A stretch of 64,000 bases of DNA from Onchocerca volvulus (Eukaryota > Nematoda > Chromadorea > Rhabditida > Onchocercidae). The notes below the pieces were generated by a model. That model searched no databases. It was not told the origin of the DNA and worked only from the letters and a program-made list of their open reading frames with translations. Location of the stretch: positions 12,277,208-12,341,207 of the forward strand of contig HG738138.1 of NCBI GenBank assembly GCA_000499405.2, given 5' to 3'. Shown one piece after another: positions 1-14,600 of the stretch (position 1 is the first letter of the stretch; each line of letters begins with the position of its first letter). Both the position numbers and the translations under genes were made by a program.

Positions 1-1355
1 AGCAGTTTAATGGGAATATACAATAACGATATGGAGAGGAAAGAAATATTACTCCTGAGAGACAACTATATTCAAAGAGAATGCGCTACTATTCTCAATG
101 AAAAACTGAAATAAAAATGAATCAGATAGGCTTTGTAAATCAATTTAATTCGTGTAAAAATAGACTTTAGTGAACATCAAAGCACGCTGAAGCATATTAA
201 ATCTAATATAATCGGTAACATGGAGCAAGGAAAATGTTATACAACAAAGTATACACTGTAAAAAACATCCTTCAAATAGTCGTCCAAATCATGCTCTTCG
301 TCATTAAACTTGTCATTATTTTTTTCTTTAAATTGTCGGATACATAGAAAATTCAACAAATATTAGTGATGAGTTACCCAAGTTATTCCTAACCAAACGA
401 ACTATTGAAGTGTCTCGAGTATCCTGATTAAACCGCGCCATACTCGCTCATTAATTAAGTTATTCTATGCAGTTTTTCTTGAAATGGATTACGATATAAA
501 TTGTAAAAGAAAACCGGAAGAGCTACAGAATACTAATAAATATGTTCAACTGCTAGTTAATTCACATCTTTTTGGAATTCTGTAAATTCACAAAGATGTG
601 AATTGACTAGCAGTTGAGCGTATCTAACAAGTAAAAACATCCCACTAAAAAAATTCACCCTATCACTTGTATCGAAATTTACGAAATGAAAAATATGTAT
701 ATTATGGGGGCAAAGATGTTAACGATATGCTGTATACATCTCTTCATAATTAAAATAATTTCGTCAAACACGCCATGGATACTATTAATGACTATGTAGA
801 ATGTACGGTTGAATTATAGTAATTAAAGATCTGTAATATTTTATAGCAGAGCATGCTGATGTTCATAATATGCATTTCGGTTTGCTATCACAGCTGTGCT
901 AAGTTCAATATTTTTTAACATTAACATAAAATCTGGCTATCAAAAATAATCCGAGCTTAGAAAATTACTCAGTACTCCACTATAATTTCTAAAAACAGTA
1001 CTGCAGTTTGTCTCAACTAACATGGCCGTTTTTTTCCGTAAACTATCGTAACTTGAATAGTTCCGCAATGTACCTCAACACCAATATTCAACTAAAGTTC
1101 AAAAATGTTTGGTTTTATAAAATTAAATCGTCATTCAAAAGCTAGTCTGAAACCATTCCATACTGACAATTCTTATCACTAAAATTAGAAATGTTGCCGC
1201 TACAGCCTAAGAAATGAAATAATATTTAAAAAGGATTCTGGGCTTTCCAAGTTACAGAGCTAAAAAAGCTCGGAGATTACAAGTTTGGAACTTATTATTT
1301 CCAAAAATGGAAGAAGTATTTGTGGTGTATAATGTAATTATTAATACAGTCTTAC
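1..1355. other. Intronic region of MASK, no exon recognised
   Basis: AT-rich sequence lying between the last pre-KH exon and the KH exon expected off the window. I found no open frame with KH-type residues on the minus strand and no convincing coding sequence on the plus strand. The only clear structure is the fold-back at 547-616. Confidence 0.55.
547..616. repeat. Inverted repeat (25-nt arms, 20-nt loop)
   Basis: Positions 547-571 and 592-616 are reverse complements at 24 of 25 positions, separated by 20 nt. The arms begin CAACTGCTAGT and end AGTTG. It lies in a MASK intron. It could be a small fold-back transposon remnant or a hairpin RNA; no flanking duplication was recognised. Confidence 0.85.
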
Positions 1356-2652
1356 TTGATTTCTCCTTGATGTTGCCTTCATCCATTCGGTATCCGAAGC
1401 ATTTCCATTACCCGTTTTATGTGGAGACGATTTCACAGGAGCAACAGATTTGCCTGAAATGATTCCTAGCAAATTTGTAAGTTATGGATGACTTGAATTC
1501 AAAGTAAAAAATTTAACATTAGCAAAAGCGCATACCACTTTCTTTACGGACTCTATGTCGTGACGACTTCGCAGTAATAGAAATAACCGATCCTATTGCG
1601 CGTTTTGTGAGTGAATTTTCAGGAAATAAAACCGTCTCATCGGCACTATGTTCATCTGATAACAATACAGGTACACGCGGTGGATCTGTTTTTAACTACA
1701 ATATTACATATAAATATATGAATTGCGATCAAGGCAGTTTATTATTCCGAAAACATAAAGCTATCATCAAGACATCGCCTATACTGGTCAGAATAGACAA
1801 ATGGTTAAAACATTTTTGTGAATTGAAATGATCCGATACAACCATGCCTGACACCCAATCAAGAGATAATATGACTGATTATGCATATCACAAAATGACC
1901 TCAACTTCTGAACAATTTCCATTAAAAAAAAATCTATGCAAAAACCTCATGCTCCGAATCACGATTCCTAGTATTACTTTCATCGACCGTTACAGCACTG
2001 TTTGCTTTTTCAGAGTTGTTTTCTTCATCAGCTGACTCCTAAGAAGCATTTTAAAATGTTTTTTGAATTTAATTATCGCAAAATCATTTGCAGTGCAGCA
2101 CATTAAAACTCACGTTGTATCACTTCAACTAACATGAAAATTGGAAAACAATCATTTGACCATCATACCTCAACATTATTGACAGGAATCGCATCATCTC
2201 TACGCTCCGAATCTTTCTGTTCAATATTGCTGTCAGCTCTAAAAAAATGACAAAAAATAATATAATATAACATAATTTAGTACAGAAAAATAATCAGTAA
2301 TTTATATCCTGTTTTAAATGTACACGGAAAAGACTTACTGATTTTTTTTGGCTTTTCGTTTAGCCTTTTTCTTCTCGTTTTGTCGCTGTTTTGAAAGTTT
2401 CTTAGATTTAGCTTGCTCTTCCTGAAGAATAATGCATAGCTATCTGATGGGTAGAATAATTGAAACTTCTTTAGGTATTGTCTAATCTCTTATCTAAGCA
2501 GCGATATATTTTTTTCAGCTAACGTCAAATGTAGTAACCTCTTTCGCCAAAATTTCCAGGAGAGATTCTGCGGCACGATTAGCTTCAGCAGCTTGTCGAT
2601 CTTTTGCTGCAACAATGATGTCCATACACAAGTGACATCTTGTGAGTAATTC
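1356..2652 (-). other. mask: MASK post-ankyrin lysine-rich and pre-KH segment
   Basis: The exon at 2539-2652 gives ELLTRCHLCMDIIVAAKDRQ and the following Ala/Glu helix, as in ANKHD1 after block 2. Exon 2339-2421 is a strongly basic segment (KLSKQRQNEKKKAKRKAKKN) like the KEKRKKKK segment of the family. Acidic linker exons follow (1946-2038 and 2169-2238). The last exon seen, 1356-1453, ends DTEWMKATSRRNQ, resembling the sequence just before the KH domain. No KH GxxG motif is seen between 1 and 1355, so that stretch is read as intron. Confidence 0.82.
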
Positions 2653-5600
2653 CTAAAATACTGGTTCGGTTAGAATACCGATTATAGTAGAAATCATTTG
2701 TAAAATCAACAGAACACTAAGAAAGTTAACTCGAGATGTAAAGAGAACCTACATTAGAGGGATTGAATATAGAACTTGGAATGCCCTTAGAAAGAATACG
2801 TAGTAAACTGTTCATTATTACAGACCTCTCCTGACTTTATGAAAATGTATGTTTAGAAGAAAAGATAATGGGTGGAAGTTTGACTTCCTATACTCTTGCA
2901 GAAAAAATAACTATCTTATTTCACATGGAAATTTGTCATGAAAACATCACTGCAATCTAACGTATTTCCCAGAAGCTTATGTCTTGGACGAGAAAGCCGT
3001 TACAAACGATAAGTCTAATAAATAGGATAATTAATTAAAGCTCGATATCAGGCACTGAGAGTCATTTTACGATCCAGCCCAGCTCGCAAATACTATTACC
3101 AATAGATTCGATGCACTGCATAATCTAACAATATAGATAAATTTCCTTACTTTATTATTCATTCAATTATTAGTTCTCGCTGTGAACAACAAAGACCAGA
3201 AAATAAACCTTCTCACTAATCGTAGAGATAAACCGATAGCAATCAGTATCACTTGGGAATTGTTGCACATGTCGTACCATATATTTTACTACCTGAACAA
3301 CAATAATATTTCATATAGTTAACACGGAATCTATTAACAGCGTAAAAATTAAATTCCCTTTCCATTCCATTACCCTATTCTTTTCCAAAGTTTTAGTCAT
3401 TTAATCACTATTCCTTCCTAATTCAGTACCGCCAAATGTAACTTGAAATTACTTTTATATGTCCTCTTCGGAAGGCAATGATTAGCGGCGAAACATTGCG
3501 ATTATCTTGAGCATCAACGTCTGCATCATGCTTTACTAATGTTTGCACGGTTTCCAAATGACCTCCATGACACGCTAACCACAAAGCAGTACAGCCTTTT
3601 TTATTTTTGGCATCAATCTACAAAAATCTCCGTTATTAACAAAAAACTTTGAAAAAAAAAAATCAAATTTAAATTTGAACCTAAATGAAACTTAGAGCCA
3701 GATTTTCTATCCCCGTATATGTATGTTGGAGATATTTTGTTAAAATGTTGAACCTAATTGAGAATTTAATGAAAGAATATTTTGTTTTCCAAAAAAAGAA
3801 CGCACTTGAGCGCGTGCATGGATCAGCATTTCAACAAATTTATGATGCCCTTTATCAGCTGCAATAGTTAGTGCTGTATCGCGACTAGTAGGCACTGGTG
3901 CTGTATTTGGATCCGCTCCCGCAGTTAATAATAATTCTCCAACATCCACATAACCTCCATTCGCTGCTTCCATTAATGGAGTAAGTCCCGTCTGGAAAAA
4001 AATTAGCAAAGTATTAAGCAGGTTAGATATTTGGCAGAAACATAGGCAGCAATTTATAATACCTAATCCTAACATTTAAGCCTTATAATTTTTACTGCGA
4101 TATTTTCGCAACTGGATCCAAAAATTAGTGACAAAGAAAATATACGCTCGTCCTCGTCGCAAATCTTCCGTCAATTATATCTTAAGAAAAAAGTGAATTG
4201 ATAAAAATGTCTGAACCTTTGCTCGATGTTCAACATTAGCGTTGTATTCGAGTAATAATCGTACCACATCAGTACGACCTTGAAAGCATGCCAATGTCAG
4301 TGCAGTATTACGATTAGTTTCAATATGTGAATTTATATCCGAACCACGTTCAAGCAATATTTTTGTTGCAGCAGCATGTCCATTCATTGCTGCTAACATA
4401 AGTGGTGATATGCCTAACTAAAAGAACTTACTCCTTATATTTCCATCGTCAATTTCGATTACGTTTTATCTGACTAATTACATTGTAAACAGACATGCTT
4501 GATTAATTTCATGTTCAAATACATTGGGAATTTTCGATTTTAAAAAGCCAGGTGATGAGCATCAAATCAGCTACAGTAGTTATATTAAAAAAAAAAGAAA
4601 TTCATGCAATTCACTGATTATAAATCTTTCTGAAAGCCAGAACTATCGAACTTTTTACTGCAGTCTAAATTGTAACTCTGCTTTATTTCGTAATAAAGTT
4701 CGACATGAACCAGTCAGAGACGCAGCCGTTTGAAACAGCTTTGCTAAACTAATTTAGGTTAAGGAGAATGAGAAAAATATAATTTAGCAATGTTTAAAAG
4801 AAAAGATAAATTATAAAGATCTTCCTCCAGATTCCAACTAAGATTTGACACTTTAGAGGTTCTAAAATCCTGGTCTGACGGACTGAGTAAAATGATAAGT
4901 CTAGAAATTTCTTTAATTTATTGAAAGAAAATCTGTTGCTGCTAACCTTTGAGCCAGTACGGGAGTTAATTTCTGCACCATTATTTAGAAGTAAATTCAC
5001 GATATCAACATAACCTCCAGAGGCAGCTAATGAAAGTGGCGTATAGTCACTCACATTTCGATGTTCTTTGTTAGCGCCACGTTTTAATAGTAATTCAACA
5101 ACCTAAAAGTAACAAAACCATCACTTTTTTAAATAAAAAAAATATTCAAAATTTCAGGTCTCGATTAAATGTAATTTAAAATTTTATATTTTAGTACAAA
5201 ATCAAAGTTATTTTGCAACTAAAATTTGGTTGTTAAAAAAGTACCTCTTTCCGCCCACCCGAACAGGCGAGGGACAAGGCCGTGTCCTTCGTACGATCAG
5301 ACTGCGCTTCAATATTGGCACCATGATTTAATAGTAGTTCAACAACGTTTGCATGACCACCTGTTGCAGCTAATATAATTGGCGTAAAACCCTTTAAAAA
5401 AATAAGATTAAGCCACAAAATTATCATTTATTCCACTTCTGTAAAAGAAACCTGCTATGAATTACGAATGAAACATTCCAGAATACTTGAAAATATGCCT
5501 GAAATAATGAGGCATTACATCTAAAGAGGTTTTTAAGAACTACTTCGGAAAAATTATAACTTCGAAAATACTTGAGAAGTATTAAGGAGACTGTTCGTGC

Positions 5601-8600
5601 TTTATGCCTTTTAGAGACAATATAACTATATGTTAGACTGAAATTTATACCGATCTTCGCAAAGATATTTTCATAACATCAGTCATTGAACATTTCAGAT
5701 AATTCAAATAATTCCTACCAAAAGGTGATTTAACTTAAGAAAGATGTAGTTTGAGAAAATTCGACTAACCTTTTTATCTTTATGTTCAATATCAGCACCT
5801 CGAGTAATAAGAAGTTCAACAAGTGAGTCATGCCCACCTGTGGCGGCTAGAGTGAGGGCAGTATCATGATTTGATTCAGTCTGCATATCTACATTAAATG
5901 GCTGAGAACCTGAAATAGTTCACAACCATAACGAAAAGTAGATTTCATGACCAGAATAATTCATTTTGGCCTGAGATATGCGACCACCTTAATTCGAAAA
6001 AAGTTTCTTCCGAATGAGTTAGATTTTTCTTCCATTCCATTGAAAATAAACTTAGAAGTATAGACTCCGCTACTAAGCTGAAATCCTACTATTGTCACAC
6101 GTATCGTTATTTTTTATCATAGGCAGAATATAACTACTCTGAAGGTTTTAATCATTAATATCAACGAATAATCATTTTTATCTTATATTTACAACCTAAT
6201 CCTGCCCATAATTTGAAAATTTATTCGAATTATATCAATTAGATTCCATCAGTCACATAATTTTAATGTAGCATATTAGTTTTCTAAATAAATAAATAAC
6301 GTTCATTCTACCAATCAATCAACCTTATTCATAAATATTATAGTAAAAATCCATGCAGCATCACGCTATTTTTGGTAAATATGATTTAAATCGCGTTGTA
6401 GTTCAGCAGAAATTGATATATATATAACCATAAAAAGACAATCTGCAAAGTCTATAATAACTTTTTCCTAATTTCGTCCCATTTAAAGGAAGAAAAAAGC
6501 TTGCCTCCATTTCTAGTATCATTTCTGCTACTAGTTTCATCATCACTCTCCGTATCACATGTCCTTTCAGTTGTATGTTGTCCTTCACCAATGTGCATTG
6601 CACTCTCACTTACTGTTCTACCTCGACTAAAAAATATAATCCTTTATAAATCAAAAGAATCCTTTTATAAATTGAAATTTCGACCGATAAGAATTCAATA
6701 TTAAGATTTCAAAAAATATGCCTTCTTGATGAGAATTATACCTTTTTGATGCATTCCTATCAGTAGATGATTTATCACCGGATGTTTGAGTAACAGGCTT
6801 CGAACGATGTCGTCCAATTGTTGAATCTGGTATAAGTTGGTGTTGTTTGGTCAATGGTGGTGAATGTTGTCTCATTGAATATTGTGTTTTCAGCGGTGAC
6901 AATGGTACACTTTCTATAAATGACTTTGTTAAAAGAAAAATTATGTTTATAATAATTTATTGCGAAAATTTGACTATTGAAAATCAATCAATAAGTTAAT
7001 TTTAAGTTCAGCAGAATATCAGTCTTGCGCACATTTTTTCTCGATATTATTAACATTAGATTCTAAACTATTCTTGCATACAAAACATACTGAAGTTTTT
7101 TCAATATTGATGATTTTTTAAATAGATGTCAAAAGAAGTTTTTTTAACAGATGAATCAAACTGAAGTCGTCGAAGATTTTTATGCCTAAAAGAAAGTCAT
7201 GAAGGGAAACAATATTATTTCGCACCAATATGAATGGATAAAGAATTTTGAGAAAATTTAGCAGCAAAAGTTAGATTATGATTATCTTTCTAAAATATGC
7301 CCAACCATTTCTCCTTCTCTAAGCGCCAAAATCGAAGGATCTATAACCAGATCTATTAAACCCTTCACAGTTTACAGCACCAATCCTTCTCTTCATCTAT
7401 TTAATCAAAATCTGAATTCTAGAATGTCTTGAAAATCCTAGTTTCATTCGTTTTTTTTTTCTTTTTCATTATTTAGAATCTATGATTGGCAAAAAATAAA
7501 ACAGACCATGTGGAAGATTTGCGTTCATGACTGGTGGTGGTGGTGCTGGGAATCTGAGAGAAGATGCTGGTGGAATGCTACCTTTCTGTTCACCAACTGA
7601 CAAAATAATACTTTTGCCACTTTTTTTCTGCTGCATTCCACGTCCTCCAGTGACTTTTTGTCTTTCCTGTAAGGCAGCGGATATTGAGTTAGGCACGTAA
7701 GCACATAAGATATATTAGATTGGCGTAAAAGTAAATAAGTTTTTATATGGTCGGACTTCACTGTTTGACATTGAAATATGTCTATTACACATCATTTTTG
7801 TGCCCATTTCTTGCTTAATGTTCCTCGCTAATGATTTATTATTCACTGCTTATTCCACACTAATTTTTGATTAAAAAGTGATGTCAGCAAAAATCAAATC
7901 AACAGAAGCCTCAATTCTTCATCATGAGAACGCTAGACCACATGTCAAATAACCAATGCTTCAGGAGTAGAATGATTTTGGTTACGAAATTTCATCTTAA
8001 TATCATTTCTTCAAAAACTTCGATTACTTTTTCTGGAAAAATGCTTCCCAAAAGTTCATCGAATCTCGAAGTATGGAATTTTATGCTACAGATTTAAACA
8101 AATTTGTTTCTCATATACGAGAATATATTGACTATCGCGGTTATTCTTTTGATTAATAAACATAAGTTTGCTATAATCTGAAATTTACAGTTTAAAAGAG
8201 TAATCAGTTTTGCACCAACCTAATAGTCGGAATGGGTATGACCATAATAAATTCGGTATCTATAATTACCAAACAAAAAAATTAACATATCATGAAACTT
8301 ACGTTTGACGTACTGCCCTTTCTCCTCGTATCTGCAGTTGGATTGGGGGAATGCGTCACAGCTGCATGCGCTGCAGTAGTTTCACAGCAAGCAATCATTG
8401 GAGGTGATGGAGACGAAGTGACTGAAGGACTATATGATGTACTGCCACCTGTACAGGATCAAAATTTGAATTAAGCAAAAATAAATTTAAATGATTTTCT
8501 TACATAAATTATAATATCAGAAACTCTGTTTGCAACGCAGAAGATATGTATGACGAATGACAGCTCAGGAAGTATAAAACATCAAATTCCTGATAATTAT

Positions 8601-11600
8601 TATCTTTTCTTTTTTTTTTGGACTGTGATGAATCAATATTGAACGTTGCTTTAATTTTAATTTGAACTTGATAAATTCTAACTCCCACTTCCCTATCCTT
8701 CTATTTCTATCAGAAAAAATGTCACAGTAGTCTTATTAAAATAATCGAGTATCCAAACTGATTCAGCGCAGTTGTCCATTCAACGCAACTCTGCATGCCA
8801 AACAGGCAAAATCAATTCTTTTCATCCATCCGCTGGTCAGGTTATAAGTGGGATTCAACAAAATATCGGGATCATTTTCGATCTTAATTAATTGGGATTT
8901 AAATAACAAAGCATACCATTTTCAGAATCTGGTAGAGAGTTTGCACCTCCTAAACCAGCCAGTGCATCTTTCTGTCGATTTGCTAATATGCTGAACTGCT
9001 GTTTTAGCAATTCACTGAACTGCTGATGCATCTTCTTATCCGCTAAGCCACCAGTAATTTCACTATTTGCAAACGTACCACGTAATGCTTTTTCCGCTAT
9101 CTGCGCAAATAAATGATCGTTAGGAAGCTGAAAAAAAAAAAAAGCAATCAAATTTATTACAACAATTAACAAGAAGGGATAAACATTGTCTGAAAACTTG
9201 AGCGTAATGGAAAGAAACAATTTCGAATTCAAACCCAAAATAATGCCCAAGCTACTGTGAATTTCAGAAACAAATAATTCAAAACGCAGTTCCCCATACC
9301 AGAATTATCTCTTTAGTTCTTGTGTAGCACAACTGCTGATGATGAAATTACATATCGGCCAAAAACAGTTCATCGTAACTGTTTTAAAAGCGTTTCCACA
9401 TTCTAATAACATGAATATACTTTCTCGTCAGACTTATCGGTGCTTAATTTATAAAAATACGTAAACAAACCGCATCAGACTGTGCAGCCATGGCAGCCAT
9501 CCCAGCAATCATACCCCGCAATTCATCTGGATTTATCGCATTTTGATAATTATAATGTGCAAGTAAATGAGCTGGTACATTTGAATTTGTTGATATATTA
9601 TGCGTTCCAGATAAGGACTGAGAATCATGCGTACATTGCGGATGGATTCCTGACGTTGTAACTGCCGTAATTGATTTAGATATTGTAGTTCCATCTGAGT
9701 ATTCCATCTTTTCATCCAGATCAATCGTCATGTTGTTCATCGATTTCTCAGCACATTCAACTTTTGGTTGTACGACAGCAGCTACCTTCTTGTTTACTGT
9801 TCTTCGAGCAACCTCAAACTTCTCAATCAACAACACTTGGGATTCATAGAGATTACTGTAAAAAGAAGTTAATATTTAATGAAGAGCTTCACTTTACATG
9901 CAAAAAAATGCATACCAAGCATTGAGATTGGAAGAAAAAAAATGAAAACTAAAAAAAGCTGAAATTGAAAAAATCCAAATTCAACAAACTGTAAAAAAAT
10001 TATAGATCAATACTAAGAGCATAAATAAATTAGCACTACAACTCCTTCCCGACTCTTACAATTATTTGCTTCAAATACTTTTTTCAGACGACTATTCTGT
10101 AGTGCTGGTGGTTTTCCCAGAAGAGGTGTCCGCGTCACAACAGGTGCATCATGCCAATTCAAAAGTGTTTCTGCTACACGTGTGTGCCCATTCCGTGATG
10201 CCTCGATCATACAAGTCACACCATCCTTTAAAAATACAAAAATTTAAGGCGATTCTATAAATCAGACATTTTGTCAAATTCCTTTTGCTCTCAAAATTTG
10301 CATTTTAGACCTACTTTAAATACATGAGATGGATCAGCTCCATGATCCAACAATAATCGCACAATTTCCCAATGGCCATGAGCACATGCCAGAAATAATG
10401 CACTGGCATCATTGTCTGTAGAAATCTCGTTTACCTATAACAATATGTATCCTCATTAAAACTTTGCTTCGATCTGATATATAATTAAAATCACATGTAC
10501 AAAACGATTCTAAAATTCCAATTCTTCAAAAGTTTAAAATAAAAAAGTCCATATGGAAATAAATCAGCCTTTTTCCAAGTCATCTATATTTCTTAAAATT
10601 TTCTGCCATTCAGAAATTAATGTAAACATACTCAACCTTAGCTCCTCTCATCAGGAGAAATTGGATCACACTGTAATTCCCATTCTTTGCTGCTTTCATC
10701 AAGGCTGTACGCCCATTTTCTGCTTGATGGTCCTAAAGAAAAAGTTGGAATCTTCTAAAAGTTTTAAAACAAAAGTAATGTCAACTGATAAAGTTATCAT
10801 AAATAACAAATTTCATGCTCAAATAATCACTTTTCATCAAAGTATGGTAACTCAGAAATTCGGAGGAAAACATGGTGAAAGCAACTTCGAAAGTCAAATT
10901 TGTTAGTACAAGAATCTGCGATATTGCAAAAGGTTGAAAGATCGTTATTCAAAAAGTAGTGTTTACCCACTTTAAATTTCTGTCCAGAATAGTTGGTTTT
11001 CCATGAAGTGAGAAATAAAGAAAAATTGAAGATACTTGTAACCGGATGAAGGAAACTAAATGAGAAAGAATTTAAAAACTTACAATATTGGCACCAAATT
11101 CGATCAACGCAGCACACACATCTAAATGACCATTTTCTGCAGCATAAGTTAGCGCCGTATTGCTATTTGCTGTTGTTGTCGCATCAATCTTAATTGAACT
11201 TTTGAACCGACTTAGTATATATGATATTACTTTCTTTTCAGACTTAAAATTTTCAGAAAGTTCAAGTACAAGATTTTTGATTATGAAAAAGAAACTTACT
11301 GGTAAATCAAGTGAACGCATTTCATTGAGAATGAATCTAACGGTGTCAAGATGTCCCTCTTGAGCAGCTTCCATTAACGGTGTATTTGCACCGATATCGA
11401 GATGCGCATCATTTCGTACCAGCAATTCCACAACGTCTCTGAAAAATACAGTTTTTTTATTTGCCATCAAGCAAATCGTTGCAATAATTAGATTGCTTCA
11501 GATTTTTTCACGAGTAAAGGAATATACAAAATTAGCCATAAAACATGGCGCAAACCGAAATATGTTAAATGTTTTGCTTACTTTTAAAAAAAAATGTGAC

Positions 11601-14600
11601 TTCATGCTGTAATTACATAACAAAGACTTAAGCTGATACGAGGCACTAGTAATCCAAAATTTTCGACTGTATAAACATACATCTTTCTTTATTTATTTAC
11701 AGACAGAGATTGTAATTTTTAGTTCTTGAAAATGTAAACAAATTTAAATTTCATAACATATATCGTAAAAAAATTTTTAGAGATGAACCATATCTGAAAA
11801 ACTTGCATTTGATGAACTAAGAACAAATTACAAAAAGCAATTACTTGAAGCCCCCACAAGCTGCCAGTGTCAAAGCAGTTTCACCAGTTTCATCAGTTTG
11901 TGTATTGACTTTTGCACCAAATTTGATCAACAACCTGACAACCTCCTAAAAATTAAAATTTTTCAAAATCCAGCTATGCCACAGAAATCGCGATGAATTG
12001 TAGAAATATATATTAAGACATACTAAATGTCCTTCTCGACTTGCTTCCATCAAAGGTGTGTAACCTTCATCATTTACTTCCTCCACGATAGCACCCCTTT
12101 CCAACAACAGCCGCACCTAGAAATATGTGATGGTGAAATAGAAATATATGATGGAATGAACTGAACCGCTGGTTACCAAAAATGAAGTTAACCACTACTC
12201 GACTCCAAATTTCCCAAATCAGCAAAAATTGGGAAGTTTCTTAAAATACATATTACATATAGGCCATATCTATCAATAAATTTCATCATAAAAGAATCTT
12301 GGCTTCAGTATATCAAAAAATAACTAACTAAATCAGGATGTCCGCCGCAAGCAGCTAAAGTTAATGGGCTCTCAAATGAATCCGATGCTAAATTTACTGG
12401 AGCACCATTATCCAAAAGTAACTTTGCTACTTCATAGTGCCCATCCATTGATGCTTCCATCAGCGCAGTATGTAACTCTTCCTTATATTTGTTGGCACCA
12501 TTTTCCAGCAAGTACTGAACTACATCATAGTGACCTTTATAAGCTGCCAGGGTTAAAGCTGATTCCTGAAATGTACGACTGGTAAAACTATATTTCATGC
12601 AAATAAATAGCCAAGATAATAGCTTCGCCAGCATATGCTAAATCATTAAGCGTGAAATGGCTACATTCTCGAAACATTTAATGTGATTCACGAGTATTGA
12701 TGGGACAGAAGCAATGCAATAATCGATAGTGTCATTACATTACCGTGGCAAAGAAAGATGCTTACGTAGGCAGTTCAGCACAAAAGAGTTATGCCACAAT
12801 TTTATACAAGCATATCTTTTCAAACTCCATTTTTTTTTTTTTAAATAATAACTTTTCTTCATGCAGGTTTTTTTTTTCTTTCCTAAATAATTGTTTCATT
12901 TCAGTAGTTTCATACTGCACTCACCAATCCAACTTTCAAGTCATTTTGATTACATGGAAGCACTTGAAATCCATGTTGAACAAGAAGAGAAACAACGTCC
13001 AAATAACCTTAAAAATTCCTTACTTATATACACATGCTTTTCACAAATTTTCATAAAATTACCACATATATCGGGTATATTCAGTAAGGCGTATTTCCGA
13101 TGGTAACGTAAATGAAAGGTACTATTAAAAATAAAGATGTTTAAAATCTATTATTCAAACTCATCCTCCATTCTATAATAGTGAGTTTTAATGATAAATA
13201 CTAAATTAAAAGAGCTCTTACCAGAACTAGCTGCTTCCATGAGCGCGCAATGTCCATTATCATTTCGGATAGTGGTATCACAACCATAATCCAGTAATAA
13301 GTTCGCACACTAAAACAAAAATGTTGCTGAAAAGTCGTAATATATGTCAGACGATACATATCCCGCTGTACATCACAATTATTAATTTTTATTTTGTCAA
13401 ATCGCCACAATAATATCTGTGAAGCCAGTGATCAAAACTAAATTTTTTTTATTTTTCAAATTAAAACAAAAAATCCTTGCCTCTACATTACCAGCAGCAG
13501 ATGCGTAAATCAATGGAGTGTTCTTCGTTGCGCTCATGGCATTCATGTCAGCACCACGTTCCAGCAAATGCTTGACGATATCACTATGTCCTAAAATGTA
13601 AAACTGACATATTATTTCTATAGTCTCTCATTAGTGACCCATACCTCAAGTACAACGATTAAACAGTGCAATCTCACTTAATAGGTCTGTTTACTTCATT
13701 TTTACTGCAAAGTGTTATCTCTATCCAAATACCTCATCCAACAGATAAATAATCAAATAACATACCTGCACAACAGGCTTCCATCAATGGCGTGCGATCA
13801 TTATTAGTACTAATGTAATTCGGGTTTCCTCGAATTTCAATCAATTCCTTAGTCAGATCTAAGTACTAAAAAAAATGGAATGACTTTATATTCACTCTTA
13901 AAATATCATCAAATACGTCATCGTAAAAAGCACAGCTATGTAGTAACGCCATCCAAATAACAAATGTCACTTAGCATCCAACATTCAAAGCAACCTTGAC
14001 CATGAGATGAACCAAAAATGAACGATCTATTCCGAGATTTTATTTTGCAGCTGCATCACTAATTTGGAAACCAACGATAATTATCAGTAATGGATAACCA
14101 CCCAAAATCCAAGTCAGTCTGTTCAGAAATTTATAATCATTTATTTGTTAGCTAGCACTAATCTTGCATATATCACGTAACTACAGAAGCATGCTCGATT
14201 CTATGTATCGATTTCATTTTGAATTAAATAAGTACTGTTACCCCAGCAGAGACAGCGAGGTTTAATAACATGTCGCCATTATCTTCTGATTCATCCTCGC
14301 TAATATTCAGTTCTAATGACTCATCATCCGTGGAATCCGGGCCTCCATTTGTAGTAACAGGATCCTGAGAACTTGCCATTAGACTTTCTATTGTTCGTGT
14401 GGGAGGCCGTCGTAACGTAGCCGCAGCAAAGGCAGATAAAGCGGCAGCAGCAATCTGAAATTTATGGTACTGAATTAAAAATGTGAACAGATTCCATCGC
14501 TTCGCAACTATCAAAATTGAAGTCATTTACATCGAAATTTTTCATTAATTAAAATACAAAAAAAAAAAAAAGAGAAAAAAACAAAAAACATGTCACTAAT

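Noticed and set aside
8292..8474. 60-codon plus-strand ORF with Ala/Gly-rich sequence
   Set aside because: It is antisense to MASK exon 8303-8448, whose minus-strand reading joins in phase with its neighbours.
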